From Desulforamulus reducens MI-1 (GTDB taxonomy: Bacteria > Bacillota > Desulfotomaculia > Desulfotomaculales > Desulfotomaculaceae): DNA of 64,000 nucleotides. Location: the NCBI RefSeq assembly GCF_000016165.1, contig NC_009253.1, forward strand, positions 372,001 to 436,000. Direction: 5' to 3'. Every line of letters begins with the position of its first letter. Position 1 is the first letter of the stretch. Shown in pieces: positions 34,735 to 42,091 of the stretch. Made by a program: the position numbers and the translations under genes. The notes beneath the pieces were generated by a model. The model was not told the DNA's origin and did no database searches. It saw only the letters and a list, made by a program, of their open reading frames with translations.

Positions 34735-34917
34735 TTATAGGATGAATTGAAGCAAAATTCCTTATTAATATACGAATTAACTTGTCAATTCCTTGCCTTG
34801 CTTAGTCAAGTTGTCTTTGATATAATAAATTGACAATATAATTCATGTAAATTGACAATCTGATTCATTGAAAAAACGGTAAGTAAAAAACTTTGTACCA
34901 ATGATTATATAAGGGCG

Positions 34918-34987
34918 TAGCTCAATTGGTAGAGCAACTGACTCTTAATCAGTAGGTTCGGGGTTCGAGTCCCCGGTGGGTCACCAG
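34918..34987 (+). repeat. attR: right 70-bp attachment core (tRNA-Lys remnant)
   Basis: This is identical to 20553-20622. It is preceded by GGGCG instead of GACTC, so the 5' acceptor strand cannot pair with GTGGGTC and this copy is not a functional tRNA. Confidence 0.9.
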
Positions 34988-34992
34988 AGGAT

Positions 34993-35022
34993 AAATCCAC
35001 TCAATGGGTGGATTTTCTTTTT
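34993..35022 (+). terminator. native tRNA-operon terminator, now beyond attR
   Basis: AAATCCAC (34993-35000) pairs with GTGGATTT (35008-35015), followed by TCTTTTTTC. Confidence 0.8.
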
Positions 35023-35451
35023 TCTTAAGACAAAAAAGCTTGCACTTCTGCAAGGCCTTTCCTTGATCTCAATGGGATTCTTCAAGATATACAAGCAATT
35101 CCTAATTAAACCGTTAGAGGTTAAAGACTGACTAATAATTTACAGGCTTTTCCAATATCACAAAAAAACCTTTAGTAATGTTTTTATCTAAACAAGCAGT
35201 TTGAGCAGGGGAAAGGAGATAAATTATTATTTTTTAAGAGGAATTTTCAGAACTATGTAGAATATTAAATAAAATAAAGAATTTGATATTGGCATGTGAC
35301 TGGAGAAGCCGCACGGTATCAGGATGATGATCCTGTTATTGTGTGGCTTTTTTTATATATAGTATATCTTTGTTTTTTTACCTACGGTTAACACCAGCAG
35401 GCATAAGGATCATGGTTCAGTGTTAGAGATGCTTAATTAGGGGGGATATAC
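35023..35451. other. intergenic region upstream of pyruvate kinase
   Basis: No gene is seen. The region holds the leader terminator at 35306-35355 and an AT-rich stretch with likely promoter sequence before it. Confidence 0.45.
35306..35355 (+). terminator. intrinsic terminator in the pyk leader
   Basis: AAGCCGCAC (35306-35314) pairs with GTGTGGCTT (35341-35349) and encloses CAGGAT...ATCCTG; TTTTTTTA follows. It lies about 100 bp before pyk with no gene upstream since the tRNA, so it may act as a leader attenuator. Confidence 0.75.
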
Positions 35452-37188
35452 ATGCGTAAAACAAAAATAGTTTGTACCATAGGACCAGCCAGCGAAAGAT
35501 TAGAAACCATTAATGAAATGATCAAAGCTGGTATGAATGTTGCCAGACTGAACTTTTCGCACGGTTCCCATGAGGAACATGCTAAGCGTATCACAACCAT
35601 TCGTTGTGCAGCACAAGAGATGGGACAAAATATTGCTATTTTATTAGATACCAAAGGTCCTGAAATCAGGCTGGGGGATTTTCAGGAACAACCAGTGCTA
35701 CTAGAGGCAGGACAGTCATTTTTTTTAACAACCGAACCGATTATAGGGGATCAGCACGGAGTTTCCGTTACATATGAGGACCTGTCAAAGGATGTCAAAA
35801 GGGGAGACCGTATCCTGGTTGACGATGGTCTAATTGAATTAGTAGTTGAAGCTGTTGAAGAAAAAAAGATAGTTTGCCGGGTAATGAATGGCGGAAAAGT
35901 TTCTAACCGCAAAGGAGTAAATTTACCGGATATTCATGTAAACTTACCGGCGGTAACGGAGAAGGATATTGCAGATATCAAATTTGGCATAGAACAGCAA
36001 GTGGATTTTATTGCGGCATCCTTTGTACGCAAGGCTGGGGATGTCTTAGCCATTCGGAAAATTTTGGAGGATGACGGGGCTAAAATTGATATTATTGCCA
36101 AGATAGAAAGCCGAGAAGCAGTTGATAATCTGGATGAGATTATCCAAGCATCAGATGGTATCATGGTGGCCCGGGGTGACCTAGGGGTAGAAATTCCGGC
36201 TGAAGAAGTACCCATTATTCAAAAAAAAATAATAACCATTTGTAACCAAGTAGGAAAGCCCGTGATTACCGCTACCCAAATGCTTGATTCCATGATTCAA
36301 AACCCTCGCCCGACCAGGGCAGAGGCCAGTGATGTGGCGAATGCCATCTTTGATGGAACTGACGCCATCATGCTATCCGGGGAATCTGCCAATGGCAAAT
36401 ATCCCGTTGAAGCTGTAAGGACAATGGATCGCATTGCCAGACGTTCGGAACAAGCCCTGAGCGACGGGGCTAAAACATACACTAACTGCTTTAGTGTTAC
36501 CGATGCCCTAGGTCAGGCCGTATGTACTGTGGCCAACCAACTGGACGCAGCTGCCATTATTACTGCCACCACCAGTGGCTATACGGCAAAGATGATTTCA
36601 CGCTATCGCCCCCAATCAGCCATTGTGGCGGTGACGCCGGACCGAGGTGTCATGAGACGGCTGTCATTGGTTTGGGGAGTGGTTGCATTACCTTCACCAA
36701 AGCTTACCAACACAGACCAAATGATTGCTACAGCGGTGGATACCGCAGTGGAACAAAAAGTCGTAAAGGGTGGAGATCTAGTAGTCATCACTGCAGGGGT
36801 ACCTGTAGGACTTCAGGGAACCACCAACTTGATGAAGATTCATACTGTAGGAACCATAGTGTCCAGTGGTACAGGGATTGTTGCACAGGCTGTGTCTGGG
36901 CCGGTAAGGGTATGCAATGATGCTGAAGAGGCGGCTAGGCTGGAACCAGGTGAAATCCTCGTAACCAACGGAACTGATGCAGGCTTTGTACCATTCCTGA
37001 AGAATGCTGCTGCCATTGTGGCGGAAGAGGGAGGGCTAACCTCTCACGCAGCAATTTTAGGACTGGAGCTAAAGGTTCCAACCATTGTGGGAGCGAAAGG
37101 TGCCAGCGGAATATTTAAAAATGGTGAAATCATTACAGTGGATGGTCAAAGTGGTGTTATTTACAGAGGAAACGCCAAGGTTTTCTAA
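35452..37188 (+). CDS. pyk: pyruvate kinase with C-terminal PEP-utilising domain
   Basis: This 578-aa enzyme converts phosphoenolpyruvate and ADP to pyruvate and ATP. The catalytic core shows TKIVCTIGPAS at the start, NFSHGSHEEH near 34, the signature IIAKIESREAV near 216, MVARGDLGVEIP near 240 and TATQMLDSM near 273. After about residue 475 there is an extra PEP-utiliser phosphohistidine-type domain (LVTNGTDAGF, EGGLTSHAAILG with the histidine near 533), as in Bacillus-type enzymes of about 585 aa. GGGGGG precedes the ATG. The gene is monocistronic, with terminators on both sides. Confidence 0.96.
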   Translation: MRKTKIVCTIGPASERLETINEMIKAGMNVARLNFSHGSHEEHAKRITTIRCAAQEMGQNIAILLDTKGPEIRLGDFQEQPVLLEAGQSFFLTTEPIIGDQHGVSVTYEDLSKDVKRGDRILVDDGLIELVVEAVEEKKIVCRVMNGGKVSNRKGVNLPDIHVNLPAVTEKDIADIKFGIEQQVDFIAASFVRKAGDVLAIRKILEDDGAKIDIIAKIESREAVDNLDEIIQASDGIMVARGDLGVEIPAEEVPIIQKKIITICNQVGKPVITATQMLDSMIQNPRPTRAEASDVANAIFDGTDAIMLSGESANGKYPVEAVRTMDRIARRSEQALSDGAKTYTNCFSVTDALGQAVCTVANQLDAAAIITATTSGYTAKMISRYRPQSAIVAVTPDRGVMRRLSLVWGVVALPSPKLTNTDQMIATAVDTAVEQKVVKGGDLVVITAGVPVGLQGTTNLMKIHTVGTIVSSGTGIVAQAVSGPVRVCNDAEEAARLEPGEILVTNGTDAGFVPFLKNAAAIVAEEGGLTSHAAILGLELKVPTIVGAKGASGIFKNGEIITVDGQSGVIYRGNAKVF

Positions 37189-37292
37189 ATGAATGCAAGT
37201 TAATTTGTCAGGAGTTACTTGGTAGTAAATGACCTACTATTGACGAAAATATGCCAATATCTTTTCTGATATGATAATAAGAGGGGGCATCA

Positions 37293-37372
37293 AACCCCTT
37301 TGCAAAGGGGCTGTTTGTAAAAAAAAGCCCAGATAAACCGCTTAAAACTTTGTTTTAAGCGGTTTATTCACT
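37293..37372 (+). terminator. two consecutive hairpins terminating pyk
   Basis: CAAACCCCTTTGCAAAGGGG...GTTTG is followed by a run of A, then AAACCGCTTAAAAC pairs with GTTTTAAGCGGTTT and a T-rich tail. Confidence 0.8.
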
Positions 37373-37414
37373 TTATCAGACTAACATGTCTCTTGCGACA
37401 ACACTGCTGAATGA

Positions 37415-37600
37415 AAATTTGGTCCATACTACTTTTGTGGCTGGCGAAAGTAGGTCGTACTTTCTTGTTACAGCGAGTCCGTTTATTAGATGGACCACAA
37501 CGACTAGGTGCATAGCAGATTGTTGCTCCTTCGGGAAGCACGCAGGGCAGAATACCCCCTATTGGTTATCGTACCAGCCTCAAATCAAAACCAACCTAAG
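37415..37600 (+). ncRNA. candidate structured RNA of unknown class
   Basis: A GC-richer island in AT-rich surroundings. GGCTGG (about 37439) can pair with CCAGCC (about 37573) to close a multibranched fold. Inside are GAAAGTA-GGTCG-TACTTTC, GTCC...GGAC, TGCTCC-TTCG-GGAAGCA with a UUCG tetraloop, and AGGG...CCCT. It does not match 6S, SRP, RNase P, tmRNA or the common riboswitches that I can recall. Strand and ends are uncertain. Confidence 0.4.
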
Positions 37601-37862
37601 GAGAAGTAAAGTTATAAGTTTTAAGGGTATCCCTTACTTTGGTATTTCAAAATAAGTCAAGTTTTTTTGCTAGTTTGCCAATTTTTCTCAAAAAAGAAAA
37701 CCCACTAAATGTAGTATTTTCAAATATTTCCTAAGCAATATTTCTAAATCGCAAAAATTCAAAATTTTCAATATTTAACTTGCCTTATACTGTTATTTGA
37801 TTATCTTAGTTTTTCGGCTTTTTAATTTATATTACTCTTTCTTTTGAATATTAGCATTTTCA

Positions 37863-37877
37863 TGGCACGATCTATGC
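37863..37877 (+). promoter_or_regulatory. sigma-54-type promoter upstream of CoA-transferase
   Basis: TGGCACGATCTATGC has the full -24 box TGGCAC and, at the right spacing, ATGC for the -12 TTGC. It lies 125 bp before the ATG of the acyl-CoA transferase gene. Confidence 0.65.
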
Positions 37878-38001
37878 TGTAAGAAATGATTACTCATTAA
37901 AATAGACCAGCGGTAAATAGTCAATAGCTGTTTCTTTAAAAATTTTAAGGAAGATGTCAATAGCATGTTAACACTAATACTAAAGAAGGAGGCCGGGGAA
38001 A

Positions 38002-39348
38002 ATGTTCGAGAGTGAATATCGGGAAAAACTTGTTACCCCCGAAGAAGCGGTTAAGGTAGTTAAATCCGGTGACTGGGTAGATTACATGTTTTTTAATGGT
38101 TATCCAAAAGCCCTTGATCGAGCGTTGGCCCGTCGAAAAGATGAGCTATATGGTGTGCATATCAGAAGCGGAATCTCCCTCCCCCCACTACCAGAAGTAC
38201 CTCAAGTTGATCCGACAATGGAACATTTTCAGTGGGATAGTTGGCATTTCGGGGCATTTGAGGCGAAATTGGGTGATCGGGGAATTTGTAGTTTCTCACC
38301 CCTACTGTATCACGAAGTGCCTGGTTACTATCGTCGTCGGGAAGTAGAGGTTGACGTTGCCATGGTGCGGGTTTGTCCTATGGATAAGTATGGCTATTTC
38401 AATCTCGGGATTAATACATCGCATATTGAAGCGGTGTGCGAAAATGCCCGCATAGTTATTGTTGAGGAGAACGAGAGTATGCCTTACGTCTTTGGTGGAA
38501 ACGGCAACCAACTCCACATCTCCGAAGTCGACTTTGTGGTAAGGGGTGAAAACGAGCCAATGGCCAGTATACCGGCCATTGAGCCTACCAAATCTGAAAT
38601 CAAAATTGCTGAGCATATTCTGAAAGAGATCAACGATGGGTGTTGTATTCAATTGGGTATTGGGGGTTTGCCCAATTACCTGGGTAAGAAGATAGCAGAA
38701 GCAGGTTTCCGGGATTTATCAGTTCATACTGAAATGATGGCAGACGCCTATTTGGAGATGTGGGAAAAGGGGTGTATTACAGGTCGTAAAAAGGAAATTG
38801 ACCGCAAAAAAATGGTTTGTACCTTCGCCCTTGGTTCTCCCCGCCTTTATGAATTTATGGACCGCAATCCTATGATTGCTACTTATTCCGTGGACTACAC
38901 CAATAATCCTGCGGTAATTGCTCAGATATCCAACATGATTTCTATTAATAGTTGTTTAGAAGTTGATTTTTACGGCCAGGTGACCTCAGAAATGCAGGGA
39001 ACACGTCAGCTTACTGGAACAGGTGGCCAATGGGATTTTGTTTATGGGGCTTACCACTCCCCGGGTGGTAAAAGTTTCCTGTGTATGCCTTCCACTTATT
39101 TAGACAAGACCGGAACTTTACAGTCCAAGATCAAACCTTTTTTAACTCCAGGAGCGGCCTGTACCGTTTCTCGCCAGTTAACTCACTACATCGTCACCGA
39201 ATACGGCAAAGCTTTGATGAAGTGCCAGTCTGTCTGGAAGCGAACAGAGAACCTAATCAATATCGCCCATCCAGATTTCCGGGAAGAACTAATTAAAGAA
39301 GCAGAAAAACTGGGTTTCTGGAAGAGAACTAACCGCATCGAACCATAG
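38002..39348 (+). CDS. acetyl-CoA hydrolase/CoA-transferase family protein
   Basis: This 448-aa full-length enzyme has two CoA-transferase halves: an N-terminal domain (LVTPEEAVKVVKSGDWV; VCPMDKYGYFNLGINTSH near 127) and a C-terminal domain with GIGGLPN near 217, the catalytic Glu244 in VHTEMMAD, and TGTGGQWDFVYGA near 338. It resembles butyryl/4-hydroxybutyrate:acetate CoA-transferases. AAGGAGG precedes the ATG. It is the paralogue of the gene at the window start and lies behind a sigma-54-like promoter. It would exchange CoA between short-chain acids and acetyl-CoA. The exact substrate pair is unknown. Confidence 0.92.
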   Translation: MFESEYREKLVTPEEAVKVVKSGDWVDYMFFNGYPKALDRALARRKDELYGVHIRSGISLPPLPEVPQVDPTMEHFQWDSWHFGAFEAKLGDRGICSFSPLLYHEVPGYYRRREVEVDVAMVRVCPMDKYGYFNLGINTSHIEAVCENARIVIVEENESMPYVFGGNGNQLHISEVDFVVRGENEPMASIPAIEPTKSEIKIAEHILKEINDGCCIQLGIGGLPNYLGKKIAEAGFRDLSVHTEMMADAYLEMWEKGCITGRKKEIDRKKMVCTFALGSPRLYEFMDRNPMIATYSVDYTNNPAVIAQISNMISINSCLEVDFYGQVTSEMQGTRQLTGTGGQWDFVYGAYHSPGGKSFLCMPSTYLDKTGTLQSKIKPFLTPGAACTVSRQLTHYIVTEYGKALMKCQSVWKRTENLINIAHPDFREELIKEAEKLGFWKRTNRIEP

Positions 39349-39411
39349 TGTGCCCATGAAAATCTCAATATAAACCAGTTCTTTCTTCATGTTCCACAGT
39401 TATATTTTGAT

Positions 39412-39455
39412 AAAAGGGCTGTGCCGAAACAAAAGTTTCAGCACAGCCCTTTTAT
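39412..39455. terminator. bidirectional terminator between CoA-transferase and c-di-GMP enzyme genes
   Basis: AAAAGGGCTGTGC...GAAAC-AAAA-GTTTC...GCACAGCCCTTTT forms a long stem with A and T runs on its two sides and serves both convergent genes. Confidence 0.9.
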
Positions 39456-39458
39456 ATA

Positions 39459-41699
39459 TTAATCTACCGAGAAGGCCAGAGATTGTTCAATAACCTTGAC
39501 GGCCATTGGCAGTAAAAATAAATCAAACTGTATTCCTGCATTGCGTTCCAACTCACGAATTGCTTCTTGGTGACTGATGGCCTTTCGATAAGGACGGTCA
39601 CTGGTCATGGCATCGTAGGCGTCTGCAATGGCCAGTATGCGGCATTCTAAAGGGATTTGTTCTCCCTTTAATCCCAGGGGATAACCTTGTCCGTTCCACC
39701 ATTCATGGTGCTTGAGAATCCAATCGGCTATGGGCAATAGTTCCGGAGATGCTTGAGCAATGCGGTAGCCAATCTCGCAGTGACGTTTAATTTCATTATG
39801 TTCGTCCGGTGTAAGTTTTGTGGGTTTAAAAAGAATCTTATCAGAAATACCCACTTTACCAATGTCATGAAAATGTGCAAAAAGCTGCAGGTCGTAGATT
39901 TTGTTTTCGGGTAACCCGAGGGCTTTACCTATGTTTACAACCAGACTTTTCATGCGGTCCCCGTGACCCTCTGTGATAAAATCCCGGGCTTCCAGAGCTT
40001 TCATAAGAGTTTGTACAAGGGAACTGCGTGTACTTTTTGCATGGTGTAACTTTGCACGGTACATATAGTAATCGGCTTCTTTAAAGACCTCATTCAAAGG
40101 TTTAGTGGGAGGTTCCCGCAGAGCATAACCGATGGACAAACTTAAATGACTTCCTGGGTTTTCCATGTTGTAATCCTTGATGTTTTTTTCTAAACGAGAC
40201 ACAGCAACCTTTAGGGTATCCATAGACACATTTGTCAGTATAACCGCTAACTCGTCTCCACCGATTCGAGCAACAATATCTTCTTCGCGGTAAGATATTT
40301 TTAATATATTGGCTACGGCCCTTAGGGCATTGTCTCCGACCTCGTGGCCCATGGTATCATTGATCAGTTTTAGACCGTCCAAGTCTGCAACAATCAAGCC
40401 CACAGGCTCAGAACTGTTTTCCAGTCGGCGCATCTCCAACTCAAAGTGTGTACGGTTATAGAGTCCTGTGACGGGATCATGCATACTGAAATACTTTGTT
40501 TGTAGTTCGGCCCACTTGCGCTCGGTGATATCACGTAGGCATAAGATACTGGTGCTCACTGATCCATGCTCATCCTGCAGGATATTGCCGATTAATTCCA
40601 ACCAGCGGTAATAGCCCTGTGCATTTTTATAACGAAAATCAACCCTCATACAAGACCAGTGATTGATGCTTTTTTCATAGGCTTCAAGAACCCGATCAAG
40701 GTCTTCTGGATGAACGTTCTTAAATACCGGTACTCCTAGGAGGTCTTTAGGATCAAATCCTAAAACAGTTTTAACTGAGGGACTGACATACTGTGTAATT
40801 CCTTCCGAATTTAGCTCAACCATAATGTCAAGCATATTCTCAGTTATACGGCTGATTCGCTCTTCGCTTGCTAGGAGGGCCTGCTTCGTCATTTTCCGAT
40901 CCGTTATATCCCTGGCAGTGATAATAGCTCCTGTGGCCTGACCATGACTATTTGATAGTATTTTTCCTGCACATTCCAGCCAGAGATAGCGCCCGTCTGC
41001 ATGACGACAGCGACATTCAAATTCGCCTTCCGTATAGTTTGCTAAACTATTTGCAAATAGTTTAGTGGTTTTATCGTAATCCTCCGAGTGCAATAATTCA
41101 AACACCTTTTTCCCTAAAAGCCTCTCAGGTTGATAACCCAAGAGAAACTTTACAGATGGGCCGACATAGGTAAGAGTTCCACATTTATCAATTTGTATAA
41201 TGATGTCGCGCATGTTTTCGGTAATCTGCCGAAATCGAAATTCGCTTTCTCTCAGGGCATTTTCAAACTCTTTTCGTTTTGTAATGTTTCGGGTGCTGAT
41301 AACAACGCCTGTTCTTCTATCTCCTTCCACTAAGCACCGACCAACGGACTCAACCCATAAATAATGACCAGTTGCATGTTGTAGTTGATATTCTACAATT
41401 ATTTCAGAAGCTGAGTTAAGCGCAGTCTGAAAAGCATCGGTTACCTTACTTATATCCTTGGGATGAATGCGAGAGAAAACTGATGTTCCTTTGAGTGCTT
41501 TTGGGTCATAGCCTAAAATGGTTTTGTGAGAGGGACCGACGTATCGAATAATACCCGCTAGGTCTGTTTCGGTATACAGATCTAACATGTTATTGGTAAT
41601 TTGTTGCAATCTCTGCTCTAGTTCAGAAATGATTTTGAGCAAGGAGTCTTTAGTCTGAATTGGTATTTTTCTTGGGGGAGTTTTTTGGTAATATTCCAT
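39459..41699 (-). CDS. PAS-PAS-PAS-GGDEF-HD-GYP c-di-GMP signalling protein
   Basis: The protein has about 746 aa from ATG 41699, which has GGAG at proper spacing; a longer frame to 41741 starts with TTG without a site. Three PAS domains (residues about 15-130, 140-260 and 270-390) each end in an ITxRK linker. A GGDEF domain follows (RIGGDELAVIL near 480, with the allowed GGDEL active site), then an HD-GYP phosphodiesterase (HFHDIGKVGI near 610, HHEWWNGQGYP near 670). It could both make and break c-di-GMP in response to redox or small-molecule signals. No membrane segment is seen. A c-di-GMP riboswitch lies 2.5 kb away. Confidence 0.93.
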   Translation of the reverse strand: MEYYQKTPPRKIPIQTKDSLLKIISELEQRLQQITNNMLDLYTETDLAGIIRYVGPSHKTILGYDPKALKGTSVFSRIHPKDISKVTDAFQTALNSASEIIVEYQLQHATGHYLWVESVGRCLVEGDRRTGVVISTRNITKRKEFENALRESEFRFRQITENMRDIIIQIDKCGTLTYVGPSVKFLLGYQPERLLGKKVFELLHSEDYDKTTKLFANSLANYTEGEFECRCRHADGRYLWLECAGKILSNSHGQATGAIITARDITDRKMTKQALLASEERISRITENMLDIMVELNSEGITQYVSPSVKTVLGFDPKDLLGVPVFKNVHPEDLDRVLEAYEKSINHWSCMRVDFRYKNAQGYYRWLELIGNILQDEHGSVSTSILCLRDITERKWAELQTKYFSMHDPVTGLYNRTHFELEMRRLENSSEPVGLIVADLDGLKLINDTMGHEVGDNALRAVANILKISYREEDIVARIGGDELAVILTNVSMDTLKVAVSRLEKNIKDYNMENPGSHLSLSIGYALREPPTKPLNEVFKEADYYMYRAKLHHAKSTRSSLVQTLMKALEARDFITEGHGDRMKSLVVNIGKALGLPENKIYDLQLFAHFHDIGKVGISDKILFKPTKLTPDEHNEIKRHCEIGYRIAQASPELLPIADWILKHHEWWNGQGYPLGLKGEQIPLECRILAIADAYDAMTSDRPYRKAISHQEAIRELERNAGIQFDLFLLPMAVKVIEQSLAFSVD

Positions 41700-42091
41700 C
41701 TTAAGAATCTCCATTTGAACTTTTTTTATAGTATTAGCCAAATAATTGCCAATTCCTGCAAATTATCTCATATTATGTCGAAAAATATTAAATTATTAGA
41801 GATTATAGGTGGTTAAATATTTCTAATAAATAAAAATGGTAAATAAAGTTAATGTAATTTTTACTAATTGACAGGATAATTCCGAAAGTTGTCGAACAAT
41901 AGCTATATATCCTGACTTGACATGAGGGCAGGATTATTCTTAATTATTTAATGCTGTTGTTTTGGTATTATCAAAAAAGCTTCTGTGGGTATTCTTGAAC
42001 AAGAGGTGACAGCTAAATTAGTAAAATACACAAATGATTTATATGAAAGGAAGATAATTAACGTGAAATTGACAATAGGGAGGACATTAAC
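41700..42091. other. divergent intergenic region between c-di-GMP enzyme and chemoreceptor
   Basis: This is AT-rich with a small hairpin ATCCTG...CAGGAT near 41907-41932. The promoters of both flanking genes must lie here. No gene is supported. Confidence 0.4.

Larger units (their letters stand above)
33888..34917. other. 1-kb right-end control region with tandem degenerate repeats
   Basis: No intact gene is present. The region holds three related tandem units (hairpin cores at about 34129, 34287 and 34464), two of which contain a perfect 76-bp direct repeat, a truncated zinc-ribbon reading frame (34474-34734) and several AATTGACAA/TTGTCAATT half-motifs between 34777 and 34870. It probably includes the leftward promoter and may include the replication origin. 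Confidence 0.6.
20553..34987. mobile_element. integrated 14.4-kb capsid-forming phage satellite-like element
   Basis: The element lies between two identical 70-bp tRNA-Lys segments (offset 14,365 bp) and is visibly more AT-rich than its flanks. It encodes a tyrosine integrase rightward and, leftward, an HTH protein, holin-like protein, scaffold, SU10-type capsid protein, two small coiled coils, a DHH-like protein, a primase, small and large terminases, portal and two or three putative head-completion proteins. No tail tape-measure, tail tube, sheath, baseplate, lysin or lytic replication helicase is visible. This matches the idea of capsid-forming phage-inducible islands, although gene order and replication gene differ from those I know. 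A decayed phage is the alternative, but almost every gene is intact. Confidence 0.8.
37189..38001. other. 813-bp intergenic region with terminators, candidate ncRNA and sigma-54 promoter
   Basis: The gap contains two hairpins after pyk (37293-37320 and 37333-37372), a more GC-rich block with strong secondary structure (37410-37600), an AT-rich stretch and a -24/-12-type promoter at 37863. An 89-codon open frame (37386-37655) has no ribosome-binding site and is not accepted. Confidence 0.55.

Noticed and set aside
34915-34990. second functional tRNA-Lys gene
   Set aside because: The 5' acceptor strand GGGCGTA cannot pair with the 3' strand GTGGGTC; it is the attR remnant.
37386-37655. 89-codon open frame after pyk
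   Set aside because: It has no ribosome-binding site, no recognisable protein pattern and overlaps a strongly structured block; an RNA explains the sequence better.
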